Assembly: GCA_020025255.1 (NCBI GenBank)
Contig: JAHHSK010000039.1
Location: forward strand, 1-19,058
Length of the DNA stretch: 19,058 nt
Source: Ruthenibacterium sp.
GTDB lineage: Bacteria > Bacillota > Clostridia > Oscillospirales > Ruminococcaceae
Direction of reading: 5' to 3'
Of the stretch, positions 7,831 to 15,160 are shown one piece after another. The first letter of the stretch is position 1. Each line of letters starts with the position of its first letter. Made by a program: the position numbers and the translations under genes. Under the pieces are notes generated by a model. That model was not told the origin of the DNA. It saw only the letters and a list, made by a program, of their open reading frames with translations, and did not search any database.

Positions 7831-7872
7831 AAAAGAGCCTGCCGTCTGTTTAATCAGACGGCAGGCTCTTTT
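7831..7872. terminator. Strong bidirectional intrinsic terminator between convergent units
   Basis: A perfect 18-bp inverted repeat (arms 7831-7848 and 7855-7872) surrounds the loop tttaat. Each strand ends in four T. It lies between the + strand transferase gene (ends 7710) and the - strand DUF4364 gene (ends 7943), so it can stop transcription from both sides. The 120 bases between 7711 and 7830 show no gene or other clear structure. Confidence 0.9.
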
Positions 7873-7942
7873 GGTTTGATCCCGCGTTCTTCGATAAAAC
7901 CAATGCTGCGCGCCGCTTTCCTAAGGGCGTATCCCGCACAGG

Positions 7943-8536
7943 TTATATCCGAATGCTTTTTTTCAAAAGTTCCGCTACCATGGCATCGTTGCTGGTTAAG
8001 GCGGCAAGCATCAGCTTATAGATATCATCCCCGTTTTCGATAAACTGCGCACGCGCAAGCTTAGCTGTCAGCTTATCGGGGACGTATAAGGAAAAAGAAA
8101 AAATATCGCTTTCCATATCACGGATGCTGCAGCGGATATTATACCCCGTTCCCTTGGAAGCCGGAACGATTTCAACATGATGCTGTGCTTCCTTGCGGGA
8201 AAATTGCTGTGCAGACAAAATGGCGCGTGCGGCGCAGTCGCGCACACTGCGGGGAACATCATCCGAAAGAGCCTCGGCAATTTCCATGCCGGAAGGAAGA
8301 ATGGTGTAGCGCCCGTTTTCGTCCTGCTGGATAAAGCCCTGCTTGCATAATTCGGAAAGATTGTCGATCAATTCGAAATAGTTGACCAGTTCTTCACTTA
8401 AAAGCGCAGTCTCCAGCTCGCCAAGGGAAAGCGGAGTGCCCGCGTGTCCGATCAGATAACACAGAAGGATCCGAATTTCAGTCGATGTAGTAAGGCCGCC
8501 CGGTTTTACGCCGGCAGTAAAAGCGTTTCCCGCCAT
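7943..8536 (-). CDS. DUF4364 family protein (winged-helix-like)
   Basis: The protein has 197 residues from the chosen ATG at 8536. An upstream in-frame ATG at 8587 was not used because the strong SD agggagggg (plus-strand 8541-8549) lies 4 bases before ATG 8536. The first third resembles a winged-helix fold (LTTSTEIRILLCYLI, then LSLGELETALLSEELVNYFELIDNLSELCKQGFI). The last two thirds form a predicted alpha/beta effector-like part (CSIRDMESDIFSFSLYVPDKLTAKLA). DUF4364 is widespread in Clostridia and is annotated as a possible regulator with no proven function. It follows the S1-domain gene on the same strand after 81 bases with no terminator hairpin seen, so the two may be co-transcribed. 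Confidence 0.85.
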   Translation of the reverse strand: MAGNAFTAGVKPGGLTTSTEIRILLCYLIGHAGTPLSLGELETALLSEELVNYFELIDNLSELCKQGFIQQDENGRYTILPSGMEIAEALSDDVPRSVRDCAARAILSAQQFSRKEAQHHVEIVPASKGTGYNIRCSIRDMESDIFSFSLYVPDKLTAKLARAQFIENGDDIYKLMLAALTSNDAMVAELLKKSIRI

Positions 8537-8540
8537 GATA

Positions 8541-8549
8541 CCCCTCCCT
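8541..8549 (-). promoter_or_regulatory. Ribosome binding site that decides the DUF4364 start
   Basis: On the - strand the sequence agggagggg lies 4 bases before ATG 8536. It would be inside the gene if the upstream ATG at 8587 were used, and that ATG has no comparable SD. Confidence 0.7.
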
Positions 8550-8617
8550 AAATATATTGCTGTATCAATCATACCGCGCAAACGCAAAAAAGTAAAGAGA
8601 AAGGGGCGGAAGCTTTT

Positions 8618-9547
8618 TTACGAAGAGCTGGAATCCACGCTTTCATCAAAAACAGTTTCCACACAGCGGGGACTTTCCGGCGGAGAATACACCCAGCGGG
8701 AAATGTGACCGGAACGGATGCGGTATTCCAAGGCAAAGCGGAAATCCTGATCGGGCAGCGCGTTGAGCACCACAAGCTTTACCTTCATTTTCTGCGGCAG
8801 GATGCTTTTGATGTACACGCTGACAAGCTGCCCCCGGCACAGCCCGGGCTGTGCTTCGGCAAGGCCGGCAAGATTGGGCGCAAGCTCAATGAATACGCCG
8901 TAGCTTTCCGCACTGCGCACAAGCCCCACAACGGTTTCGCCGGGTGAAAAGCATGCGGCGTTTTCTGCCCAGCTGCCAAGCAGCTCTTTCATAGTAAGGA
9001 CGATGCGCCCCTGCTCATCGCGGCACTTTACCGCGCACAGGATGTCATCGCCTTCGCGCAGACGATCGCCCGGAGAGGAAATGCGGGAGACAGAAAGGCA
9101 GTCGATCGGCAAAAGGGCGGGAATGCCGCAGCCGATATCGCAGAATGCGCCGAACGATTCCAAATGAGTAACCCGGCAGGGAAGGATATCTCCGGGCGTT
9201 AACGGATCCAGAAATTCCTTCCGGCACCGCTGCTGTGCTTTGGTGCGGGAAATGGAAACCTGTACACCGTGTTCCGATTCCTGAACCGCCGTCACCACAA
9301 AGCAGACCGGACGCCCCACCCTTGTGACAAGTGCAATATCACGCACGCAGCCTTCCCGCACTCCATCGGCACATTCTTCATGCGGCATTACCACATCGGT
9401 GCCGTCAAAACGAAAATGCAGCTGTTTTTCGCTGTCGAACGTAAGTGCGCGGCTTTCCATAATCTGCCCCGATGCAGCCGCGCGGCGCAGATCGTTCAAA
9501 GTATACGCAGTTGGGAAGCCTTGTGTTCCCTCGGGATAATAAACCAT
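8618..9547 (-). CDS. S1 RNA-binding domain protein (ribosomal-protein-S1-like, short)
   Basis: The 309-residue protein has three S1-type OB repeats. A degenerate first one spans about residues 30-103. A clear second one (116-187) starts LTPGDILPCRVTHLESFGAFCDIGCGIPALLPI. A third (203-260) starts PGETVVGLVRSAESYGVFIELAPNLAGLAE. S1 proteins bind single-stranded RNA or mRNA, and clostridial homologues of this size are often labelled 30S ribosomal protein S1. The tail (265-309) is non-S1 and ends in a short Ser run. The start ATG 9547 has an SD aaagga (minus strand) 12 bases upstream. The leader holds a 6-bp hairpin (catgcc/ggcatg, 9578-9595). It is divergent from the DUF951 operon, and no convincing - strand promoter was found. 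Confidence 0.85.
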   Translation of the reverse strand: MVYYPEGTQGFPTAYTLNDLRRAAASGQIMESRALTFDSEKQLHFRFDGTDVVMPHEECADGVREGCVRDIALVTRVGRPVCFVVTAVQESEHGVQVSISRTKAQQRCRKEFLDPLTPGDILPCRVTHLESFGAFCDIGCGIPALLPIDCLSVSRISSPGDRLREGDDILCAVKCRDEQGRIVLTMKELLGSWAENAACFSPGETVVGLVRSAESYGVFIELAPNLAGLAEAQPGLCRGQLVSVYIKSILPQKMKVKLVVLNALPDQDFRFALEYRIRSGHISRWVYSPPESPRCVETVFDESVDSSSS

Positions 9548-9629
9548 AATTCCAACCGTCCTTTATGCTTCCATTCACATGCCGGAAAAGGCATGCTGAT
9601 TAAATATATGTAAACTTCGCGCAGAATAT

Positions 9630-9658
9630 TTGCTAAACACGGCAGTTTGCTATATAAT
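9630..9658 (+). promoter_or_regulatory. Sigma-A-type promoter for the DUF951-prfA operon
   Basis: TTGCTA (9630-9635) and a consensus TATAAT (9653-9658) are separated by exactly 17 bases. The expected start near 9665 gives a leader of about 54 bases before the DUF951 ATG. This is the best sigma-A match in the window and lies in the divergent gap with the S1-domain gene. Confidence 0.85.
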
Positions 9659-9718
9659 ATTATGGCACAGCAATGGTGCGTATTTTACGGAAAACGCGCA
9701 GGAGACGGAGGAGACAGA

Positions 9719-9904
9719 ATGGATGTTCAAGTGGGCGATCAGATCGTCACAAAAAAACCGCATCCGTGCGGCGAAAATATCTTTGATGTGCTCCGGGTGG
9801 GGATGGATTTCCGCATTCGATGCACGAAATGCGGGCATGAGATTATGATCCCGCGCAGCAAAATCGAAAAAAATATTAAAAAAGTGATCCGAAAACAACT
9901 TTAG
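9719..9904 (+). CDS. DUF951 domain protein, small zinc-ribbon-like
   Basis: The 61-residue protein starts at ATG 9719, where ggagga (9707-9712) lies 6 bases upstream. The frame is open further upstream but through the promoter and without an SD. The family pattern is clear: VGDQIVTKKPHPCG near the N-terminus, then VLRVGMDFRIRCTKCGHEIMIPRSKIEK. Cys17, Cys35 and Cys38 (with His40 nearby) could bind one zinc. DUF951 proteins are common in Firmicutes and their function is not established. Its place as first gene before prfA and tsaC suggests, without proof, a link to translation or RNA. Confidence 0.92.
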   Translation: MDVQVGDQIVTKKPHPCGENIFDVLRVGMDFRIRCTKCGHEIMIPRSKIEKNIKKVIRKQL

Positions 9905-9953
9905 CAGTGCGGCTTTGATTTGAAAGAAACAGCAATCAAAGGAGCACAGAAAT

Positions 9954-11039
9954 ATGGATATGATCACACAGCTGGCGGCAGTACGCAGCCGATACGAAGA
10001 AATCAACAATCAGCTTCAGGACCCGGGCGTCATCAGCAACAACGGCCTTTACCGAACATTGATGAAGGATTATAAGGATCTTACCCCGCTGATCGAGGCA
10101 TATGATGAATATGCTTCGGCACGCGCGGCGTTCGACGAAGCGAGGGAAATGCTGGAGGAAGGCGGACTGGAGCCTGATTTTAAGGCACTGGCGCAAGCGC
10201 AGTACGAAGAAAGTAAGGAAAAAATCGAAAAGCTGGAAGAAACCCTTCGGATCCTGCTTTTGCCGAAAGATGAAAACGATAACCGCAGCGTGATTGTGGA
10301 AATCCGCGGCGGTGCAGGCGGGGAAGAAGCGGCGCTGTTCGCGCACAGTTTGTTCCGCATGTATACGATGTATGCCCAAGCACGCGGGTGGAAGTGCGAA
10401 ATGATCAACGCCAATGAAACCGAGCTAGGCGGAATGAAGGAAGTAAGCTTTTCGATCGATGGCGAGGGCGCATACAGCCGCCTGAAGTTTGAAAGCGGGG
10501 TGCACCGGGTGCAGCGCGTGCCGGAAACGGAAACGCAGGGACGGGTGCATACCTCTACCGTTACGGTGGCCGTAATGCCCGAAGCAGAGGATGTGGAAGT
10601 TGAAATCAATCCCGCGGAGCTGAAAATCGATACGTTCCGTTCTTCCGGCGCGGGCGGACAGCACATCAACAAAACCTCGTCCGCAATCCGTGTCACGCAT
10701 CTGCCCACAGGCATGGTGGTTGAGTGTCAGGATGAACGCAGCCAGTATAAGAACAAGGATAAAGCACTCAAGGTGCTGCGCAGCCGGCTGCTGGCGCAAA
10801 AGCAGGCAGAGCACGATTCCAAAATTGCAGCAGAACGCCGCAGTCAGGTTGGCACGGGGGATCGTTCCGAACGGATTCGAACCTATAATTATCCGCAGGG
10901 GCGCATGACAGATCACCGGATCGGCTTGACGCTGTATAAGCTGGACAGCATTCTGGACGGTGCAATCGACGAAGTGGTGGATGCGCTGGTTACCGCCGAT
11001 CAGGCGGAAAAGCTGAAGGCTTCTATGGAGGAATCATAA
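9954..11039 (+). CDS. prfA: Peptide chain release factor 1
   Basis: The protein has 361 residues, normal for RF1, which recognises UAA and UAG stop codons and triggers peptide release. The GGQ motif is at 234-236 (RSSGAGGQHINKTSSA). The codon-recognition tripeptide at the PxT position is P190-E191-T192, within VQRVPETETQGRVHTS, which is RF1-type rather than the SPF of RF2. The SD aaaggag (9938-9944) is 9 bases before ATG 9954; the in-frame ATG at 9960 is a less likely start. Its stop TAA overlaps the ATG of tsaC by one base, implying translational coupling. The methyltransferase gene prmC, which modifies the GGQ glutamine and often follows prfA, is not at this locus. Confidence 0.98.
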   Translation: MDMITQLAAVRSRYEEINNQLQDPGVISNNGLYRTLMKDYKDLTPLIEAYDEYASARAAFDEAREMLEEGGLEPDFKALAQAQYEESKEKIEKLEETLRILLLPKDENDNRSVIVEIRGGAGGEEAALFAHSLFRMYTMYAQARGWKCEMINANETELGGMKEVSFSIDGEGAYSRLKFESGVHRVQRVPETETQGRVHTSTVTVAVMPEAEDVEVEINPAELKIDTFRSSGAGGQHINKTSSAIRVTHLPTGMVVECQDERSQYKNKDKALKVLRSRLLAQKQAEHDSKIAAERRSQVGTGDRSERIRTYNYPQGRMTDHRIGLTLYKLDSILDGAIDEVVDALVTADQAEKLKASMEES

Positions 11040-12058
11040 TGCAGACGGAATTGAAACAAGCAGAAGAATCATCAATGGAGCAGGCAGCTGCTCTTTTGCG
11101 GGCGGGAGAGGTGGTTGCAATCCCCACCGAAACCGTATACGGGCTGGCGGCAAGTTCGATTTCCGATTCGGCAGTAACAAAAATCTTCAAAGCAAAGGGG
11201 CGCCCGCAGGATAATCCTTTGATTTCCCACATTGCTTCGCTGGAAATGCTTCCCATGGTGGTGCGGGATATTCCGCAAAGTGCATATCGTCTGGCACAAG
11301 CGTTCTGGCCCGGCCCGCTGACGATGATCATGACACGCAGTGAACAGGTGGCGGATTCCGTGTGTGCGGGGCTGGCGACCGCAGCAGTGCGCATGCCCAG
11401 TCATCCGGTGGCGCTGGAGGTGATCCGCAAAGCAGGGGTGCCGCTTGCAGCACCTTCGGCCAATCTTTCCGGCAGCCCCAGCCCCACAACGGCACAGGAT
11501 GTTCTGGCAGATATGCAGGGAAAGATCCCGCTGATCCTTGACGGCGGCGCATGCAGCGTAGGAGTGGAATCGACTGTCATATCGCTGGCCGGCGCGCAGC
11601 CGACGTTGCTGCGTCCGGGGTATATCACACCGGAACAGCTGGAAGAGGTGCTGGGCTGCCCGGTGGCGATTTCGGACGCCATTCTTCACCGCTTGCGCGA
11701 TGACGAAAAAGCGGCATCTCCCGGCATGAAATACAAGCATTACGCCCCCAAAGCCGATGTGACGATCCTAAACGGGACATTGGATGCATATAAAGATTAT
11801 ATCAGGGAACATAATGGGCAGGGCGTGTTTGCGCTGTGTTTTGAAGGAGAGCAGGAATGCCTGCCCTGCCCGTGCGTGACCTATGGCCATGAAACGCGGC
11901 CGGACGAACAGGCGCGGGCGCTGTTTTCTGCCCTGCGGGAATTGGATGCACGCGGGGCCAAAACGGTATACGCGCGCAGCCCGCAAAAAACAGGGGTTTC
12001 TCTGGCGGTATATAATCGCTTGCTGCGTGCGGCGGCATTCCGTGTTACGGAGGTGTGA
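11039..12058 (+). CDS. sua5: L-threonylcarbamoyladenylate synthase (TsaC2/Sua5/YwlC type)
   Basis: The 339-residue enzyme makes threonylcarbamoyl-AMP from Thr, bicarbonate and ATP for t6A37 modification of ANN-decoding tRNAs. The YrdC core (about 10-200) shows PTETVYGLA at 29-37, KGRPQDNPL at 53-61 and PSANLSGSPSPT at 139-150. The conserved linker SPGMKYKHYAP (227-237) leads to the Sua5 C-terminal domain, which marks the long TsaC2/Sua5 class rather than short TsaC. The start ATG 11039 lies in a TAATG overlap with prfA and has an SD ggagg (11027-11031). It ends in a TGATG overlap with coaE. The set prfA then sua5 is a conserved Firmicutes neighbourhood. Confidence 0.96.
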   Translation: MQTELKQAEESSMEQAAALLRAGEVVAIPTETVYGLAASSISDSAVTKIFKAKGRPQDNPLISHIASLEMLPMVVRDIPQSAYRLAQAFWPGPLTMIMTRSEQVADSVCAGLATAAVRMPSHPVALEVIRKAGVPLAAPSANLSGSPSPTTAQDVLADMQGKIPLILDGGACSVGVESTVISLAGAQPTLLRPGYITPEQLEEVLGCPVAISDAILHRLRDDEKAASPGMKYKHYAPKADVTILNGTLDAYKDYIREHNGQGVFALCFEGEQECLPCPCVTYGHETRPDEQARALFSALRELDARGAKTVYARSPQKTGVSLAVYNRLLRAAAFRVTEV

Positions 12059-12060
12059 TG

Positions 12061-12696
12061 ATGAAGATCATCGCAGTAACCGGGCGTTCCGGCAGCGGGA
12101 AAAGCACTGTTTCGGCGTATTATGCAAAGCTTGGATATCCGGTTTTGGATGCGGACCGCACGGCGCGGGAGATTGTGCAGCCGGGTAGTCCGTGTCTTGA
12201 AGAACTGTGCCGCGTATTTGGAGAAGATTTGATCCGCCCCGACGGAACGCTGGATCGTGCACTGCTTGCGGCGCGCGCGTTCCAAACCAAAGAAACAGCG
12301 CGCAGGCTGACGGATATCACACATCCCGCCATTGTGAAACGCCTGCTTGACGGAGTGGAACAAGCGCAGCAAACCGGCCGGCCGTTTGTTTTTGTGGATG
12401 GGGCTGTGATCGTAGGCGAGGCATTTGAGCCGTACTGCGATTCGATCCTTGTGGTGACAGCACCGGAGCGACTTTCCATTTCCCGCATTATGCTGCGGGA
12501 TGGGATTTCGAAAACAGCAGCGCAGGAACGCCTTTCGGTACAGATGCCGGAAGCGGTGCTGTGTGCGGCGGCAGATCATATTATTGAAAATACCGGCAGC
12601 AATGAAGCACTGTGTGCCAATGCGCAGGCGGTGTTGGATATTCTGCTTCAAAAGGAGACGCATGAATCAGAAGAAAAAGAAGAAAAAGAAGAGTAG
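12061..12696 (+). CDS. coaE: Dephospho-CoA kinase
   Basis: The 211-residue kinase phosphorylates the 3' hydroxyl of dephospho-CoA, the last step of CoA synthesis. It has the P-loop GRSGSGKS at 8-15, LDADRTAREIVQPG at 29-42 (normally LDAD), THP at 87-89 and ENTGS at 176-180. Three starts are possible: GTG 12055, ATG 12058 and ATG 12061. I chose 12061 because the SD ggagg (12049-12053) is 7 bases away and the product begins MKIIAVTG as in relatives. The first two would put the SD within 4 bases. The C-terminus ends in a Glu/Lys-rich tail that lies in the 35-base overlap with the next gene. Confidence 0.95.
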   Translation: MKIIAVTGRSGSGKSTVSAYYAKLGYPVLDADRTAREIVQPGSPCLEELCRVFGEDLIRPDGTLDRALLAARAFQTKETARRLTDITHPAIVKRLLDGVEQAQQTGRPFVFVDGAVIVGEAFEPYCDSILVVTAPERLSISRIMLRDGISKTAAQERLSVQMPEAVLCAAADHIIENTGSNEALCANAQAVLDILLQKETHESEEKEEKEE

Positions 12697-13264
12697 CGGC
12701 ATGATGCTGATTGCAGCAGCGGCGTTGATCATCCTGTGTGTCTTTCTTGCAAGGGACGGTATTTCGACGCTTGCCAATACATTCTATCCGCGCACTTATC
12801 AGAAAATCGTGCAGCAGTATGCAGAAGAATACGACGTTGACGAGAATATTGTTTTTGCCATTATTCGGACGGAAAGTAATTTCCGCCCGAAAGCGGAATC
12901 CAAGGTAGGGGCCAGAGGCCTCATGCAGATTACAGAGGAAACCTTTGCTTGGATCAAATCCAAAATCGCAAAAGAAGAAGCCCTTACGTTTGATGATCTG
13001 TATGATCCGCAGGTGAATATCCGCTTCGGCACATACCTGATCTCATATTGTCTTTTGCGCTATGAAGGGGATCTTTCCACGGCGGCTGCGGCGTATCACA
13101 GCGGGCTTGGACTGGTGGATGGCCTTGTGCAGAATCCCAAATATTCCCAAAACGGGAAAACATTGACGGAATTTCCTTACGAACAGATGAATCTGTACGT
13201 TTATAAGGTAAATAAAAATTACAAAAGATATCTTGCGCTTTATGCACAGGATGAAGGAGTGTAA
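12662..13264 (+). CDS. Membrane-anchored lytic transglycosylase (Slt70-type catalytic domain)
   Basis: The 200-residue protein has a Lys-rich cytoplasmic start (MNQKKKKKKKSSG), one membrane segment (about 14-30) that also serves as an uncleaved signal anchor, and an extracellular Slt domain (about 45-195). The catalytic Glu is E71 in IIRTESNF. GLMQI (86-90) and AAYHSG (143-148) complete the family signature. It should cut the MurNAc-GlcNAc bond with formation of 1,6-anhydroMurNAc. The start ATG 12662 has an SD aggag (12653-12657) inside coaE, and the gene overlaps coaE by 35 bases in another frame. A similar small Slt protein follows coaE in several clostridial genomes as I recall; the pairing has no known biochemical reason. 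Confidence 0.93.
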   Translation: MNQKKKKKKKSSGMMLIAAAALIILCVFLARDGISTLANTFYPRTYQKIVQQYAEEYDVDENIVFAIIRTESNFRPKAESKVGARGLMQITEETFAWIKSKIAKEEALTFDDLYDPQVNIRFGTYLISYCLLRYEGDLSTAAAAYHSGLGLVDGLVQNPKYSQNGKTLTEFPYEQMNLYVYKVNKNYKRYLALYAQDEGV

Positions 13265-13268
13265 AAAA

Positions 13269-14675
13269 ATGGAGAAAGAAAAAAGTGCAGCAAAAGAGCT
13301 GCAGGAAAAGCTGACATTCACGCAGCGCCATATTGCCGACGTAAAGCCGGAAGCAATCAAAGAGGCACAGGAATTCTGCGAAGGATATAAAGCATTTTTG
13401 AATGCAGGAAAAACCGAACGCGAAGTAGCAGCGCATACCGAAAAGATCCTTCAGGATAACGGTTACCGTGCAATGCAGCGAGTGGGGGATACGTTCAAAG
13501 CGGGAGAAAAAATTTATTATAACAACCGTGGCAAGGCGATCCTTGCGGCAACGATCGGAAAGAAGCCCTTGGATGAGGGCGTGCGGCTTATGGTGGCGCA
13601 CATTGATTCGCCGCGCCTGGATTTGAAGCCGAATCCTTTGTACGAGGATAACGATATTGCATTGCTGAAAACCCACTACTACGGGGGCATCCGCAAGTAC
13701 CAGTGGGGCGTTACGCCGCTGTCGCTGCACGGCGTGATTTACCGCGCCGATGGCACGAAGGTGGAAGTACGCATCGGGGAAGATGAGGGAGATCCGGTTT
13801 TCTGCGTGACCGATCTGCTGCCGCATTTGGCGGCTGAACAGAACAAGCGCACACTGGCGGATGGATTGCGCGGGGAAGAACTGAATATCGTAGTCGGTTC
13901 GCTTCCGTATGAGGATTCGGAAATCAGTGAACGCGTGAAGCTGCGCATCCTGCAGCTGCTCAATGAAAAATACGGGATCACCGAACGCGATTTCACTCGT
14001 GCGGAACTGGAAGCGGTTCCGGCGGTGAAAGCTTCGGATGTTGGCTTTGACCGGAGCATGATCGGTTCCTATGGCCACGATGACCGCGTGTGCGCTTACA
14101 CGGCACTGCAGGCGGAAATCGAAGTGCGCGATCCGGAATATACGACGGTATGTATTCTTGCCGATAAAGAAGAAATCGGCTCTACCGGCCCGACCGGATT
14201 GGAAAGCGATTTTGTGTTCCACTTCCTTGGTTATCTTGCAGATGCACAGGCAGCCAACTACAAAATGATGCTTCAGAATACCAAGTGCCTGTCGGCCGAT
14301 GTGAATGCAGCGTTTGACCCGACGTTCCCTGATGTTATGGAACGCCGTAATGCATCGTATCTCAACCGCGGTGTCGTTGTGACGAAGTACACCGGTTCGC
14401 GCGGCAAGGGCGGTACAAATGATGCAACTGCGGAAATGATGTCGTATGTAACGGGCATCCTGGATGCGGCGGACGTGATCTGGCAGACCGGCGAATTGGG
14501 CAAAATCGACCTTGGCGGCGGCGGAACGGTGGCGCAGTATGTTGCAAACCGGGATATTGATGTAGTGGATATCGGCGTGCCGGTTCTTTGCATGCATTCT
14601 CCGTTTGAGCTTGTTGCAAAGCTGGATGTATACATGACATATAAGGCATTCGAAGCATTCGCTAATGCAAAATAA
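13269..14675 (+). CDS. M18 family metallo-aminopeptidase
   Basis: The 468-residue cytosolic zinc aminopeptidase removes N-terminal residues from peptides; the family prefers acidic or neutral ends. Metal-site motifs are all present: VAHIDSPR (H111), GHDDR (D271), the ADKEEIGSTG pair E301-E302, and CMHSPFEL (H443). SADVNAAFDPTFPD at 342-355 is the usual M18 region. The frame is open further upstream to 13233, but ATG 13269 was chosen because AAGGAG (13254-13259) lies 9 bases before it and the protein then starts at the usual position. It begins 4 bases after the transglycosylase stop, and a strong terminator follows at 14825, so it is the last gene of this operon. Confidence 0.95.
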   Translation: MEKEKSAAKELQEKLTFTQRHIADVKPEAIKEAQEFCEGYKAFLNAGKTEREVAAHTEKILQDNGYRAMQRVGDTFKAGEKIYYNNRGKAILAATIGKKPLDEGVRLMVAHIDSPRLDLKPNPLYEDNDIALLKTHYYGGIRKYQWGVTPLSLHGVIYRADGTKVEVRIGEDEGDPVFCVTDLLPHLAAEQNKRTLADGLRGEELNIVVGSLPYEDSEISERVKLRILQLLNEKYGITERDFTRAELEAVPAVKASDVGFDRSMIGSYGHDDRVCAYTALQAEIEVRDPEYTTVCILADKEEIGSTGPTGLESDFVFHFLGYLADAQAANYKMMLQNTKCLSADVNAAFDPTFPDVMERRNASYLNRGVVVTKYTGSRGKGGTNDATAEMMSYVTGILDAADVIWQTGELGKIDLGGGGTVAQYVANRDIDVVDIGVPVLCMHSPFELVAKLDVYMTYKAFEAFANAK

Positions 14676-14824
14676 TTCAGTGCGGCTTGCATTGAACGCC
14701 CGGTTGCCGAGCAAAGCGGGGGGCATGCGGATGAGCAGGTGCACAGGAAAACAGCTGCCCATTGCAAAACAGCGGCTCCGAATCGGGAAAAATAAGGGAC
14801 TTTGAAATCCGAACTAAGGGGATC

Positions 14825-14856
14825 AAAAAGGCGCAGGCTTCGGTCTGCGCCTTTTT
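14825..14856 (+). terminator. Intrinsic terminator with UUCG tetraloop after the prfA-aminopeptidase operon
   Basis: Arms aaaaaggcgcag and ctgcgccttttt (14825-14836 and 14845-14856) pair perfectly, and two more pairs (one G-T wobble, one C-G) close on a TTCG loop. Five T end the stem and a further T6 run follows at 14861-14866. It is likely an efficient stop for the long housekeeping operon. Confidence 0.92.
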
Positions 14857-15074
14857 GCGCTTTTTTCACATCGGCGTCATTGAAATGGAAAAATAGGCGT
14901 GTAAGGATAAACGGCATATGCTTTCAGTGCGAAAGCACGGAAAAAATCGCGGATTTTTGGTTTTGGCAGAGCAGAAATATCAGGCAGCATTCGGTTCGAA
15001 TTGAAAAGATATACGGGAGCACGGCTTTTAAAACACAAGGAACTGCGCTATCTGTGTAAAATGATTGGGAAATC

Positions 15075-15103
15075 TTGAAAATAAAGGAAAAGCATGATAT
15101 GCT
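15075..15103 (+). promoter_or_regulatory. Sigma-A-type promoter for the wall hydrolase gene
   Basis: TTGAAA (15075-15080) and TATGCT (15098-15103) are separated by 17 bases. The expected transcription start is near 15110, about 50 bases before the translational start. It lies in an AT-rich stretch directly before the palindrome at 15105. Confidence 0.7.
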
Positions 15104-15104
15104 A

Positions 15105-15118
15105 AACTATATATAGTT
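15105..15118. promoter_or_regulatory. 14-bp perfect palindrome at the expected transcription start, possible operator
   Basis: The sequence aactatatatagtt reads the same on both strands and begins one base after the -10 element. A repressor bound here would block initiation. No family of regulator was recognised from the site, and an AT-rich palindrome of this size can also arise by chance. Confidence 0.35.
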
Positions 15119-15147
15119 GGATGATTCCGTCTTATTTTCGCCGACAT

Positions 15148-15152
15148 GGAGG
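15148..15152 (+). promoter_or_regulatory. Ribosome binding site that decides the hydrolase start
   Basis: The only SD in this region (ggagg) overlaps the last base of ATG 15146 and lies 8 bases before TTG 15161. Nothing SD-like precedes the ATG itself, so TTG 15161 is the more likely start. Confidence 0.65.
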
Positions 15153-15160
15153 AAGAGCAG

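Larger units (their letters stand above)
14676..15160. other. 485-base gap without a protein gene
   Basis: The first 149 bases after the aminopeptidase gene show no clear structure. The rest holds a strong terminator (14825-14856), a small GAAA-loop hairpin gtgc/gcac (14927-14938), a 7-bp hairpin aaaaatc/gattttt (14942-14958), a sigma-A-type promoter and a palindrome (15075-15118). The open frames crossing this gap lack SDs or run through the terminator. Confidence 0.7.

Noticed and set aside
7780..8043. 87-codon open frame between the convergent units
   Set aside because: It runs through the bidirectional terminator and into the DUF4364 gene antisense, with no SD.
12984..14762. 592-codon open frame on the - strand opposite the aminopeptidase gene
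   Set aside because: Its codons are exact reverse complements of the sense codons, so it stays open only because TTA, CTA and TCA codons are absent from the sense gene. It has no SD and no recognisable domain.
14927..14958. GAAA-loop and A/T hairpins considered as a riboswitch (for example c-di-GMP type)
   Set aside because: The conserved core sequences of that class were not found, and the pairings are short local hairpins.
14918..15004. 28-codon frame starting MLSVRKHGKNRG
   Set aside because: Only a distant purine stretch precedes it, no promoter is seen before it, and nothing supports translation.
14802..15059. 85-codon open frame in the gap before the hydrolase gene
   Set aside because: It reads through the UUCG-loop terminator and has no SD or family similarity.
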